64,000 nt of DNA from JAGNLV01 sp964612145 (lineage in GTDB: Bacteria; Zixibacteria; MSB-5A5; GN15; FEB-12), in NCBI GenBank assembly GCA_964612145.1, contig CAZTBP010000018.1, positions 1-64,000 on the forward strand. The letters run 5' to 3'. Of the stretch, positions 9,312 to 18,383 are shown one piece after another. Below the pieces are notes generated by a model. The model did not search any database, was not told where the DNA came from, and saw only the letters and a list, made by a program, of their open reading frames with translations. The translations under genes were made by a program, and so were the position numbers. How positions within the stretch are numbered: the stretch's first letter is position 1; each line of letters begins with the position of its first letter.

Positions 9312-9582
9312 AGACTCCTCCGATCTTTGTTAGAGTATGGGGAAATCATAGCGTTTGGCGGCCCTTGAGGCAAGCACGATTTGATGAGGAGAATGGGCAC
9401 CTGATCTTGTTGCTGCAACAGTGTAGCCAAAAACGTAAGTCGTTGCAAATCAACGGGAAGCTGTGCGTCATACGGCACCTGACTGTTGGTCAGGGGCTGA
9501 TGTGACTCCAGACGCAAACGGGCCGGCCCCATTCAGATCGAGACCGGCCCGGTTTGATAGTGGCTCCAATTGTCGGATTTGG
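9312..9582. other. Intergenic region left of the low-GC block
   Basis: No gene seen. GGGCCGGCC and GACCGGCCC at about 9520-9551 form a GC-rich inverted repeat without a clear U-run, and may end the minus-strand gene that stops at 9583. I looked here for a copy of the tRNA-Lys 3' end that would mark the far boundary of an integrated element and found none. Confidence 0.4.
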
Positions 9583-11694
9583 TTACTTGAGTAGTATCAT
9601 CTTTTTGGTCTCGACGAAATCACCTGCTGTCAAGCGATACAGATAAATACCGGAAGCTGCGGAGGAACCGTCCCATGAATAGGTATGGGTTCCAGCTTCA
9701 AGCTGTCTATCAATAACAATCTCCACAATTTGGCCGAGCATATTATAGATTTGAAGCTTGACGTCCGAAGCCTTCGGAAGAGTGAAGCTAATTTGTGTCG
9801 TTGGATTAAAAGGATTCGGATAATTACGAAGGTTCAGCCCACCTTGGTTTGTAAGAGGAGGCGACTCTCCGTTAACTACGAGGAAGCAATCCACACCCTC
9901 GAAAGGTGTTCCACCTAAAAGGGTACCCGTGATTGTAACCGGAATCTGTTCTCCGTCATATACCTCGCCGAGAGTTTCAACAATCGCGTCCCTGGGGAAT
10001 TTCAACGTAAGGTCAAGGAATCCATCAGGAGCACCCTCGTGGCCCTCACAGGCTGCAGGATCACCCGGTGTCGGTGAAGATACGTCCTCGTAACTCCAAC
10101 GGTCAGGTGCGACGCCCAATAAGGAAATGGACTGAGGATCAATTTCTGAGATGTCGAAGTCACCTGTCCCAAGAACAGCCGCAGGTATTACTGCGCGAGC
10201 ACGGCGAATACCATCATCACTTTTGGCTGCGAGTTCTGTGTCTACTCCTCGACCACTTTCTACAAAGGTAGGCTTTCCCTTCGATTTCAGATTAATCGGG
10301 TTAGGCCATGAGCCGGGTTTGATGTCAACGAAAACAGGAGAGGTGGTAGTGCCGGGAATGACACACACATCATCAAACCAAACAGTACCCTCCTGTGCGG
10401 CTAAGTCAAGATGCGTAGCATTCATTAGGTTAGGTAATTCAGAAACGTCACGCGTGTATTCCCCAATGTAATTACCATCGACCCAATACGAGAGGTGAAC
10501 ATAACCATCACCGGGTACCGATATATCTACTTTGAAGTGATACCACTGTTCAAGCGAATAGCCGGACAGTGTATCGTATGGATAGGTGCCCGTAATAAAC
10601 AGATCGCCGTTTTCCGCAAAACCAAGAATTCCCACTGACCCGGGATCAGTCCAATGGTCTCCGTTCCGCAGGGCGACAGTTGCCCGATTTGGATGACAGC
10701 CGTATAGGTTCTCTGTGCCATTTCGCACAGCGAATTCCACGGTAAGAGGATAAGTTGCTTCGAGGGGCTTATCAGCCACGGCTGCCCAACAACTCCCTAT
10801 CGAGCCAAACATCTTCAGTGATTGGCTGCCTGAAAAGGCTATGCTGTTGTCTGCCACACTTGAGTTGTTTCCCGAAAGTGACCAACTTGATCCAACTGAT
10901 GAGCCCGATGCATAGTTCTCAAATCCGTCGCACCAACCATCAGAGATTAGTCCTTCCGTAACGAACAAGTCATCTGCCCATCCTTTCCCGTCGGCGGCCC
11001 CTATAGCAACTGAACGGTATTCATCTAACGGATAAGGCAAATCGCTGTCCGACCATACGTACGGACCGAATTGTTCGCCGTCAATAAATACGGAAACGCT
11101 TCTCAGAACCGTATCAATCTCCAATGCCACGTTGTACCATTGGCCGGTTTCATAATTGCGCAGAGTAAATCGTCCCACGCCTCTGACACCAACATCCACG
11201 GTCAAGTTATCGCGGAATGACACATCTATAAATCCATAGCCATCCGAAGCCTGTCTCTCGTGAATAAGCCCTAAGCCTATGTCGGAATGCCCGCATGCCC
11301 CTGAACCGGCCTCACCACTTGCCATTAAGTTGGCTTCAATACGAAACTGCTCCGGCAAAGATTGTAGCTGTCGAACAGCCGTAGCCGACCAGCAGCCATA
11401 GTGAGAACCATAGACCTGAAGTGATTGCGTTCCTGAATGTGAACGTTCAGAAGTAACGATATTGTGGGAGGGATCAGAAGAGCAGTTATGCCAAGGTAGC
11501 CAAGTTGTCGACGGGAATTGGCCAACATTGTAAGTTTCGAAATCGTCTTCCCAAATGACCGTACCTTGGCTGTAGGCATTGGGAACAGCAAGCACAAAGG
11601 CCAACATTGCTGTGATCATCAGCTTCACCCAATGCTCTCCAAAGGTTCGCCATAGATGTGAAAACAGCGACGTTTTCAGTTGAGGTGCTTTCAT
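9583..11694 (-). CDS. Large secreted protein with two jellyroll-like repeats and a type IX-type C-terminal sorting domain
   Basis: 703 residues. The ATG at 11694 is preferred over an in-frame codon at 11832 because an excellent AAGGAGGG sits just upstream and a signal peptide follows (VKLMITAMLAFVLAVPNAYSQ). Two related domains (starting DDFETYNVGQ and DGFENYASGS) look like concanavalin-type jellyrolls; each contains a SGTQSLQV/SGSQSLKM motif. Next comes a domain recognisable by VFVDIKPGSWPNPINLKSKG and VIPAAVLGTGDFD. The C-terminus is a FlgD-like/type IX sorting domain (LRNYPNPFNPTTQISF ... SGIYLYRLTAGDFVETKKMILLK). It is probably surface-exposed or released; ligand unknown. A sampled line here is about 45% GC, against 58% in a sampled core gene. 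Confidence 0.8.
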   Translation of the reverse strand: MKAPQLKTSLFSHLWRTFGEHWVKLMITAMLAFVLAVPNAYSQGTVIWEDDFETYNVGQFPSTTWLPWHNCSSDPSHNIVTSERSHSGTQSLQVYGSHYGCWSATAVRQLQSLPEQFRIEANLMASGEAGSGACGHSDIGLGLIHERQASDGYGFIDVSFRDNLTVDVGVRGVGRFTLRNYETGQWYNVALEIDTVLRSVSVFIDGEQFGPYVWSDSDLPYPLDEYRSVAIGAADGKGWADDLFVTEGLISDGWCDGFENYASGSSVGSSWSLSGNNSSVADNSIAFSGSQSLKMFGSIGSCWAAVADKPLEATYPLTVEFAVRNGTENLYGCHPNRATVALRNGDHWTDPGSVGILGFAENGDLFITGTYPYDTLSGYSLEQWYHFKVDISVPGDGYVHLSYWVDGNYIGEYTRDVSELPNLMNATHLDLAAQEGTVWFDDVCVIPGTTTSPVFVDIKPGSWPNPINLKSKGKPTFVESGRGVDTELAAKSDDGIRRARAVIPAAVLGTGDFDISEIDPQSISLLGVAPDRWSYEDVSSPTPGDPAACEGHEGAPDGFLDLTLKFPRDAIVETLGEVYDGEQIPVTITGTLLGGTPFEGVDCFLVVNGESPPLTNQGGLNLRNYPNPFNPTTQISFTLPKASDVKLQIYNMLGQIVEIVIDRQLEAGTHTYSWDGSSAASGIYLYRLTAGDFVETKKMILLK

Positions 11695-12198
11695 ACTACC
11701 CTCCTTGCTTTGTAGGCGTATTTCGCCCGATTGATGATAGACAAGATGTGTGCGACCCCTGCGTTCGCGAAGATTGCGGCACAGTTGCGCTACACGTTCA
11801 ATAGCAGTAATTACGAACTCGAATTGGGTCAACGGGATTAAGACATCCTCTTCCCAACCGTCTCATGACTGCATATGTTACCCTGCGTTCAAAGCGAAAA
11901 GTCGCTCAAACACACCATTATCATAACCAATGAACGCCCTCGTGTCAAGATTGACGCCCTCGTTTTATTGAATTCAAATTGCAGGAATTTTGGCATGGCA
12001 AAATTCGCACGTACTACAAAACAATCAAGATCAATCAAAGTATCTGACAGAAGTTCAACAGGTCCGGCCTTTCTTGGACTGCTACTCTCTGAATCGAGAC
12101 TTTCAACGGCTTCACTGCACAGGGAATCCGTTGCTGCTTGGACCAAATAGTAAATGAAGATGCGGGAGTGACTAACACGTAACATAGTTTTCTGTGAA
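11695..12198. other. AT-rich 0.5-kb gap before the recombinase
   Basis: I see no supportable gene. A 98-codon minus-strand frame at 11889-12185 lacks a ribosome binding site and any familiar motif, so I leave it out. The composition is lower in GC than the chromosome on either side, as in the adjoining recombinase and secreted-protein genes. Confidence 0.45.
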
Positions 12199-13134
12199 CT
12201 AAAACCTCAAGCAATTCCCCGGACTAAACTGCTCATAGCTCTTTACCGCGTCCCGATTACTCAGATGGAGGTACTTCTGTGTAACGGTCAGGCTTGTATG
12301 TCCGAGTATCCCCTGAAGGACTGCCGGGTTGCCGCCCTGCTGAATGTACCATGTCGCACCGGAATGTCGAAGTAAGTGCGGGTTGAGTTTTATCCCGGCC
12401 CTTTTCCCAAGCTTTGCTACCACGTGGTGACATCGCCTTTCGGCCATAGGCTCACCATCACGCATGCAAATGAGATGGTTACCGGGGAATTTCACGCGCC
12501 ACTTATTGATATACTGATTGATTAGGCGAAGCGTCTTGGCACCTAATGGCACCATCCGCTCCTTCCGTCCCTTTCCAAACACCCGGACCAACCGGGTCTG
12601 CATGTCAATATCCTTGATTTTCAACCCGAGCAACTCACCCCTTCTCAACATCCCATCCCACATGAGTAGTAGAATTATAAGGTCTCGAATCCCCTCAAAC
12701 CGCTTCTTGTTCGCCTTCTTGACGATTTTCTGTATTTGGGTCGGATCAACAACTTCTCGAATCCGCTTAGCCGTCTTCAGTAGCTTAATGCCCTTGGTCG
12801 GATTCTTTTCCTCCCACAGCCCATCTTCCTCTAAGAAATTCCAAGACCTCCTAAAGGCTCGTAGGCGACCGTTCACAGTTTCGTCTGACACTTGTCCCCT
12901 AATCGACATGACATATTCCTGCAATGTCTGCTTAGTGACCTCGCCAAATGGAATGCCTCGGGATTAAAGGTGCCGGAACAGAATTGTCAGCCTCTCGAAG
13001 TATACGGCTATTGTCTTTTCCGTTAAGTTGCGAATTTGGCAGTCAAATTTGAACGCATCGAGGTAAGGCATAAACTGTGTTTTGTGGAATTCAGATTCGA
13101 CGCCATAGATTTTCCGTTCGGTTTCGCGCGACAT
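12199..13134 (-). pseudogene. Tyrosine recombinase (phage/island integrase), interrupted by in-frame TAA
   Basis: The frame starts at ATG 13134 (MSRETERKIYG, with GGAG upstream) and would give about 311 residues, the normal length for a XerC/D-like integrase. A TAA at 12964-12966 cuts it after about 56 residues, in the SAM-like N-terminal DNA-binding domain (FKFDCQIRNLTEKTIAVYFERL). The same frame continues as SRGIPFGEVTKQTLQEYVMSIRG into an intact catalytic domain. All catalytic residues are present: Arg in MLRRGELLGL, Lys in FGKGRKERMVPL, HLLRHSG, the GH of GILGHTSL, and the Tyr in TQKYLHLS. It lies about 110 bp from the 3' end of tRNA-Lys, the classic integrase position. It is probably inactive unless the stop is an error; the catalytic part could be reinitiated at 12924. 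Confidence 0.82.
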
Positions 13135-13243
13135 AACAAAATCTCCATAGTCAGCGGCTCCTTTTAAAGGAGCACATGGTTCTTTTTTGCGCGCGAATTG
13201 ACTTCGTAAGTTGTTGCGGGAGAAAGGATTGTGCAATAAAAAA

Positions 13244-13316
<73 letters not shown>

Positions 13317-13557
13317 ATTTTTGCTTTCGCGAAAGCCATACGGCTTCCTATGGTCGTCTCTTTGACAAATGTCCCCCGCCCGGCTTTCACCGGGCAGGGC
13401 ACTAATTATAGGTCAACCCGGCCCCCAAATCAAGGCCTTTTTCACCATCCCGCTGCACTACGGTCGGCGCGAATACGTCCATCCGTGCCGCTGGATAGCA
13501 TGCCAACGTACAGGGAAATCAACTCACACTCAAGCGCCCCTCAGGTTCAAACGAAAA

Positions 13558-13583
13558 GGCGCCGCCTGGAATCAGGCGGCGCC
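13558..13583 (-). terminator. Terminator of the DUF4397 gene
   Basis: A perfect 11-bp GC-rich stem (GGCGCCGCCTG / CAGGCGGCGCC) with a GATT-type tetraloop lies 32 bases beyond the stop of the minus-strand DUF4397 gene, followed on that strand by TTTT. Confidence 0.8.
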
Positions 13584-13614
13584 CTTCACTCACTGCGTCC
13601 CCGGGAGGAAAGTT

Positions 13615-14955
13615 TTACTCAATCACGCCGGTGGCGTCGTTGACCACGATCTCGGCGCCGAGCGCCTGGTCACCGGAGCCGCCCACCAGACCTTTGGCGA
13701 AGACCGTGTAGATCTCGCCGTCGGTCAGCGGGATACCGTTGAGCGGCAGCACGACGTTGCTGGTGCCGGCTTCACGGACCTGCAAATCGTAGGTGCCGGC
13801 ATCAAGCGGGGTAAACGCGCTGGCTTCCTTGAATTCGTAGGCGCCAAACACAATCGTGCCGTCGGTCAGCGTAATGTCGACCTCGGGGGCGTTCGGCGAG
13901 AGGTGGATAAAACGCACGTGGGCTTTGCCGGCAGCCGGGGCCGACAGGTCATCGACTAACACCAGCGGCTCGATATTGAGCACGGTGTTTACGGCAAAGA
14001 CCGAGTAGGCGCTATTCGGATCCAGATCCACGTTGGCGTTGATTACGTTGGTCGAGGAACCAAACACGTTCACCTTGAAGTTTCGATCACCGGCGGTCAC
14101 CGGGAGATAACCGGTGTTGTCCGGGAACGTGAGGGCACTGGCATTCACCTGGATGTTGTCCACCAGCAGGGCCACGCCCGGTGCGTCCGGCGAAGCGTGA
14201 ACCACTTTCACCGCCGCGGAGGCCGCGGTCATATCGACAAAGCCGTCACCGGCGTTGTTATCGACAAACACCCGCACGCCAAAGTCATAGGCATCGGTGT
14301 TGTCAAGCGTGCCGTAGGCAACCACGGTATAGACCGTGCCGTTGGACACGCTGATCGGGTCGAAGATGACGACTTCGGTGGTGTCATTCGCCGGCGTGGC
14401 GGCAAAGGTGTAGGTGCCGGCGTTAACTTCGACATACGCTGTAGCGTCCTTGAAGGAGGCGTTCGGGAAAAGCGCCGTGCCGGAACCGTCGTTCAGCTTG
14501 ATGTCTACCGCCGGGGCATCCGGGGAGGCGTGCACGAACCGGACTTTCGCCTTGTTGGCATTCGGCTCGCGGGCATCGGTCAGGACCAGCGGCTCGATCT
14601 TACTCAGGTTGTTGACCGCCAGCACGGTGTAGCTGGCGCCTTCGGTCAGCGGCAGGTCGGCTGCAATCACAACCGGGCTAGTCGCATTGGCGGGGGTGAC
14701 GGCAATGCTGCGGGTGCCGGCCGGAAGCTGGGCATAGCCGGACGGCTCACGGTAATCGAGATCCGGAATCGCTACAGAGCCGTCGACCGCAACATCGACC
14801 GGCGGAGCGTCATAGCTGGCGTGGATGACACGAACCGAGGCTTCGCCCTGGTTGCCGGAGATCGGGTTGTTGTTGTCGTCATCATCGCAGGCGACAACGA
14901 AAGCAGATAAGGCAAAGGCCGTGGCCGCGATCTTGAGTGAAGTAAGCTTTTTCAT
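13615..14955 (-). CDS. DUF4397 repeat lipoprotein
   Basis: 446 residues from the ATG at 14955, which has AAGGG upstream; the longer frame to 15072 has no signal sequence at its start. The N-terminus MKKLTSLKIAATAFALSAFVVAC ends in a lipobox cysteine followed by an acidic DDDDNNN tail, so it is a lipoprotein. Four tandem DUF4397 units follow, each opening with a version of VRxxHASPDAPxVD (VRVIHASYDAPPVD, VRFVHASPDAPAVD, VKVVHASPDAPGVA, VRFIHLSPNAPEVD). DUF4397 is a beta-sandwich repeat found on many bacterial surfaces, without a known ligand. A stand-alone gene between its own terminator and the DUF378 gene. Confidence 0.88.
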   Translation of the reverse strand: MKKLTSLKIAATAFALSAFVVACDDDDNNNPISGNQGEASVRVIHASYDAPPVDVAVDGSVAIPDLDYREPSGYAQLPAGTRSIAVTPANATSPVVIAADLPLTEGASYTVLAVNNLSKIEPLVLTDAREPNANKAKVRFVHASPDAPAVDIKLNDGSGTALFPNASFKDATAYVEVNAGTYTFAATPANDTTEVVIFDPISVSNGTVYTVVAYGTLDNTDAYDFGVRVFVDNNAGDGFVDMTAASAAVKVVHASPDAPGVALLVDNIQVNASALTFPDNTGYLPVTAGDRNFKVNVFGSSTNVINANVDLDPNSAYSVFAVNTVLNIEPLVLVDDLSAPAAGKAHVRFIHLSPNAPEVDITLTDGTIVFGAYEFKEASAFTPLDAGTYDLQVREAGTSNVVLPLNGIPLTDGEIYTVFAKGLVGGSGDQALGAEIVVNDATGVIE

Positions 14956-15083
14956 TTTGGGTATCCCTTGTGAATGTGTTGGGGTTCGTTTTTTTTCAAG
15001 TTGGGCGGTGAGCCAGGGGCCCGGAGACAGCCGGTCGCGAACGACCGGCCATTCCGGGTTGGGACACCACAACAGAGGTGTTC

Positions 15084-15305
15084 TTACGCAGCAGCAGGTG
15101 CCATATTCCAGCGACGCTGAATGGCCTTCCAGCCGACTGCTTGATAGGCCGCAGAGAGGCCGACTACGATGTACACGATGCGGCTAAGCGCGGCGCCGTC
15201 GCCAAAGATGGCGGCGACCAGGTCAAAGTTGAAGAGTCCGACAAGACCCCAGTTGAGGCCTCCGACTACGAGCAGGATCGCAGCGATACTGTCGATTGTT
15301 TTCAT
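15084..15305 (-). CDS. DUF378 small membrane protein
   Basis: 73 residues from the ATG at 15305 (AAGGAG nine bases upstream). Two hydrophobic helices are visible (IDSIAAILLVVGGLNWGLVGLF and LSRIVYIVVGLSAAYQAVGW), with the family pattern GGLNWGLVGLFNFDLVA. DUF378 proteins are about this size and have no assigned function. The gene reads in the same direction as, and about 130 bases ahead of, the DUF4397 lipoprotein, so they may share a transcript. Confidence 0.85.
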   Translation of the reverse strand: MKTIDSIAAILLVVGGLNWGLVGLFNFDLVAAIFGDGAALSRIVYIVVGLSAAYQAVGWKAIQRRWNMAPAAA

Positions 15306-15641
15306 GGTGTTCACTCCTTTCGAGTGCGTGCTTACCAAAAGCGGCTGTGATGTCTTAAGCAATGACTTGCTGCCGGTAAGCTGTTTTTGTTAATGTCCCT
15401 TTTGTTCACTTACTGTCTAATTTCTGTCAATGAAAACCAAGATTCGTCTAAAATAGTTCCGGTAGTGCCAAGATTTCCGGAAAAACTTGCCGGGCGCTCG
15501 ATAAACAGCTACAGTACATGTGTTTGTACAAAAAGAAGAGCGACCGCAAAACGAGAGGCAGTCACAAAATTGGCCGGATGTCGGCCTTAAAAACGGCTGC
15601 CGTTGACGATTTGTCTAAAATTGTAGTGTAATTCCGTCTAA
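15306..15641. other. Intergenic region with four GTCTAA hexamers
   Basis: No gene. The hexamer GTCTAA recurs at 15415, 15446, 15613 and 15636; two copies are extended (CGTCTAAAATAG, TGTCTAAAATTG). The last copy merges with the CTAA duplication at the edge of the neighbouring MITE-like element. They may be operators or remnants of target sites, or chance. Confidence 0.35.
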
Positions 15642-15790
15642 CAGGCTGTTGAAAAACTCTGGAATCGACCCACCTATCACGTGTTCAGGGGGTGTTCCAA
15701 GTTGGTTCGTGCCGAGATCGTCGATTGTAGGGCTTCCTGGCGCGTCGTCATTTTTCACAAACCGGCCGCAAACGGTTTTTCAACAGCCTG
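15642..15790. mobile_element. MITE-like non-autonomous element, 149 bp
   Basis: Perfect 16-bp terminal inverted repeats (CAGGCTGTTGAAAAAC at 15642-15657 and its complement at 15775-15790) bound 117 bp of non-coding sequence. A CTAA direct repeat flanks both ends (15638-15641 and 15791-15794), as expected for a 4-bp target duplication. YTAR-type targets with 4-bp duplications are known for the IS5 group, so an IS5-type transposase may have moved it; that assignment is inference. The right end lies a few bases past the stop of the polyketide synthase gene. No other copy was seen in the window. Confidence 0.72.
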
Positions 15791-15796
15791 CTAATG

Positions 15797-16846
15797 TTAG
15801 ATGCGCAGCAGTACTGACTCTGAGCTAAAACCCGGACCCAGTGCCGATACCAGCACGGGGCCGCTTCCGTCGCCATGTTGCGCCAGAAACCGCTCCAGCA
15901 CAAACAGCACTGTCACCGACGACATATTTCCATACTGCCGGAGTATTTCCCACGCCACTGCCAGCTGCGAGTTCGGCAGATCGAGCGCTTCCTGGTACGC
16001 CTCAAGCACTTTTTTCCCACCCGGATGAAACACAAACGACCGGACATCGCCTGGCTGCAGGTTCTCGCCAGCCAAGAACGCCTCAAGGTCGGTCCGGGCG
16101 TGCTCTCGAACAATATCCGGGATCCGCTGTGCAAATACGACCTGGAGTCCTTTGGTGCCGAAATTCCACCCCATTACGTCCAGCGAGTCGGGCCAGATCC
16201 GGCTCCGTGTCGAAGAAATCTCCGGGCCGGCGCCCCTGATATCGTCCCCCTCGACCAGCACTGCCGCGGCGCCCTCCCCAAACAGGGCGCTGGCCACCAG
16301 ATTCGACGGCGAATAATCATCCGACACAAAGGTCAGTCCGCACAGTTCGACCGCCACGAACAACACCCGCTGTCCCGGATGCCCCAGCAGGTGATGATGC
16401 GCGTGCGACAGCCCGGCGACTCCGCCGGCACAACCCAGACCCCAGATGGGCGTTCGACGGATATCCGGTCGAAATCCCAGTATATTGAATAGACGGGCGT
16501 CGATCGATGGTGTCGCCAGCCCGGTGGTGTTCACATATATAATGTAGTCGATTTCTGACAGCTCGATACCTGCCAGCTCACATACTGATCGTGTCGCTTG
16601 GGCGCCCAGGGCCGTTGCCGACTCGATATAGGTGTCGTTTTTTTCCCCGAGACTGCGCGGTTGGGCGAACCACTCCGGCGGCCGGCAAAAATATCGCGTT
16701 TGAATTCCGGCATTCTGAAACACCGACAACAGCCGGTCAGTATGCGGCAGATGCGGCGAAAACAGTCTCCGGGCGAATTCCTGCGCTTCGGCCTGAGCTA
16801 CTTCGTGTTTGGGAACGGTGGTTGCGATTGCGCGAATATGGGGCAT
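15797..16846 (-). CDS. Type III polyketide synthase (chalcone/stilbene synthase family)
   Basis: 349 residues, the normal length for bacterial type III PKS. The thiolase-fold Cys-His-Asn triad is complete: Cys139 in WGLGCAGGVAG, His274 in FVFHPGGKK and Asn307 in QYGNMSS. These homodimeric cytosolic enzymes condense an acyl-CoA starter with malonyl-CoA; bacterial relatives make alkylpyrones, alkylresorcinols or tetrahydroxynaphthalene. The usual partner genes (isoprenylcysteine methyltransferase, FAD oxidase) are not adjacent, so the product cannot be predicted. It has a terminator upstream (from the neighbouring bacilliredoxin) and a MITE directly downstream, so it is monocistronic. Confidence 0.92.
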   Translation of the reverse strand: MPHIRAIATTVPKHEVAQAEAQEFARRLFSPHLPHTDRLLSVFQNAGIQTRYFCRPPEWFAQPRSLGEKNDTYIESATALGAQATRSVCELAGIELSEIDYIIYVNTTGLATPSIDARLFNILGFRPDIRRTPIWGLGCAGGVAGLSHAHHHLLGHPGQRVLFVAVELCGLTFVSDDYSPSNLVASALFGEGAAAVLVEGDDIRGAGPEISSTRSRIWPDSLDVMGWNFGTKGLQVVFAQRIPDIVREHARTDLEAFLAGENLQPGDVRSFVFHPGGKKVLEAYQEALDLPNSQLAVAWEILRQYGNMSSVTVLFVLERFLAQHGDGSGPVLVSALGPGFSSESVLLRI

Positions 16847-16868
16847 CGGCTTCCCTTCTTTCAGCCAT

Positions 16869-16906
16869 CAAAAAAGCGGCGGGTTAATTATCAGAACCCG
16901 CCGCTT
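16869..16906 (-). terminator. Rho-independent terminator after the bacilliredoxin gene
   Basis: A perfect 12-bp stem (AAGCGGCGGGTT / AACCCGCCGCTT) with a 9-nt loop and a U-run on the minus strand. It ends the transcript of the bacilliredoxin gene before the polyketide synthase start at 16846. Confidence 0.9.
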
Positions 16907-16931
16907 GATCTTTAGTTCAGTCGAACCGAAT

Positions 16932-17450
16932 CTAATCCTGGTCCACCTCGTACGACGAACCACATTTCGGATCGTAGGCGCCAAACGCTTTGAGCATCTC
17001 GGCGCGGGGTACCGATGGTCCCTCGGCCTCGCAAAACTTGTCAAACGCCTCGGTCAGCATCTGGGCCACTTCCTGCTCGGAGCGCCCTTCAATATACTGT
17101 CGCGGCATGACAAATGCCGGCTCGCCATCTTTGAAGATGTAGACGGACGGCGACGAGGGCGGGGTCTCGGGCGCGTGTTCGCGCACCCGGGCGGTCGCCT
17201 CACGGTCGACACCGGCAAAAACGGTGTACAGGCGATCCGGAATTTTCGAATTCTGAAGGGCCAGGGCCACGCCGGGGCGGGCCGTCCCGGCGGCACAACC
17301 ACAGACTGAGTTGACCATCACCAGCGTTGTCCCGTCCTTTTCGGCCAGCACCTTGTCAACCTCTTCGGGAGTCTCCAGGGGCGTCACCCCCACCTTCTTC
17401 AGCTCTTTCCACATGGGCGTGACCATTTCGCGATCATATAATGGCTGCAT
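16932..17450 (-). CDS. Bacilliredoxin BrxA/BrxB family (DUF1094, YphP/YqiW)
   Basis: 172 residues from the ATG at 17450; the frame extends to 17483 but the family begins at MQPLYDREMVTPMWKEL. The family's redox CxC is present (Cys50-Gly-Cys52 in VNSVCGCAAGTARPG), as is the conserved PPSSPSVYIFKDG stretch. Bacilliredoxins remove bacillithiol from S-bacillithiolated proteins in Firmicutes; homologues in FCB bacteria are common, where the low-molecular-weight thiol partner is not always known. It may belong with the superoxide dismutase just upstream on the opposite strand (divergent, about 215 bp) as oxidative-stress defence. Confidence 0.88.
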   Translation of the reverse strand: MQPLYDREMVTPMWKELKKVGVTPLETPEEVDKVLAEKDGTTLVMVNSVCGCAAGTARPGVALALQNSKIPDRLYTVFAGVDREATARVREHAPETPPSSPSVYIFKDGEPAFVMPRQYIEGRSEQEVAQMLTEAFDKFCEAEGPSVPRAEMLKAFGAYDPKCGSSYEVDQD

Positions 17451-17666
17451 CGAATTGCCTTTCTCTGCTTTTGCTATGTCCATCGGTATTGTCGAAACAA
17501 TATACGCCGCGCGGACATCATTTGATGGACTATTCCAGTCCGCGCAACGCCATTCCGGGGAACAGTCCGGCCCCTGCTGTGTTGTATCGTAACAACAGCG
17601 ACAACATAGATTTGTTGCGTCTATTTAATCGATAAACGTATCACTGCAATACAAGTGGAGGAAACA

Positions 17667-18281
17667 ATGACTACTGCCACCAAACATGCCCTTCCCGAAC
17701 TGGGCTATTCCTACGACGCGCTCGAGCCTTATATCGACGCCAAGACGATGGAAATTCACCATACCAAGCATCACCAGGCTTACATTAACAAGCTCACTGC
17801 GGCCCTGGAAAAGCACAATGACCTGCAGGACAGAAGCGCCGAGGATCTTCTGCGTGACTTGAAGTCGATCCCGGAAGACGTCCGCACCGCCGTGCGCAAC
17901 CATGGGGGCGGTCATGCCAACCACACCTTCTTCTGGACCATCCTGAAGAAAGACACCAAGTTCGACGGCGACATTGCCGACGCAATCAACGACAAATTCG
18001 GCGGGTTCAATAAGTTCAAAAAAGAGTTTTCCGCCACCGCCACCGGCCAGTTTGGCTCCGGCTGGGGCTGGCTGGTCAACGGTCCGGGCGGTCTGGAGAT
18101 CATGTCGACACCGAATCAGGACAGCCCGCTCTCGCAGGGCAAAACTCCGATTATCGGTATCGACGTCTGGGAGCATGCGTACTACCTGAAGTACCAGAAC
18201 AAGCGCCCGGACTATATCGACGCGTTCTTCAACGTAATCAACTGGGATAAAGTCAACGAAATTTTCAAGGGTTCGAAATAG
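17667..18281 (+). CDS. sodA: Fe/Mn-type superoxide dismutase
   Basis: 204 residues from the ATG at 17667, which has GGAGG five bases upstream. It converts superoxide to oxygen and hydrogen peroxide. The N-terminal helical hairpin carries IHHTKHHQAYIN and the C-terminal domain has TGQFGSGWGWLV, the DVWEHAYYLKYQNKRPDYI signature and INWDKVN. The four metal ligands (His in MEIHHTK, His in the HANHTFFW helix, Asp and His in DVWEHAYY) are all present. The C-terminal half is close to Bacillus-type manganese enzymes (STPNQDSPLS), so Mn or cambialistic use is more likely than Fe-only, but this is not certain. No signal peptide. A terminator follows. Confidence 0.95.
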   Translation: MTTATKHALPELGYSYDALEPYIDAKTMEIHHTKHHQAYINKLTAALEKHNDLQDRSAEDLLRDLKSIPEDVRTAVRNHGGGHANHTFFWTILKKDTKFDGDIADAINDKFGGFNKFKKEFSATATGQFGSGWGWLVNGPGGLEIMSTPNQDSPLSQGKTPIIGIDVWEHAYYLKYQNKRPDYIDAFFNVINWDKVNEIFKGSK

Positions 18282-18318
18282 AGACTCACGATCATTCAGC
18301 TGTACCTCGTGACGACTG

Positions 18319-18354
18319 GCGGTCGTTCGCATAATGCGAGCGGCCGCTTTTTTT
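18319..18354 (+). terminator. Rho-independent terminator after superoxide dismutase
   Basis: A 12-bp stem (GCGGTCGTTCGC / GCGAGCGGCCGC, with G-U pairs), ATAAT loop and a run of seven T, 38 bases past the stop codon. Confidence 0.9.
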
Positions 18355-18383
18355 GTCTTCAAATAGCGTGAAAGGCAGTCTTG

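Noticed and set aside
11889..12185. 98-codon minus-strand frame in the AT-rich gap
   Set aside because: No ribosome binding site, no homology I recognise and a random-looking composition.
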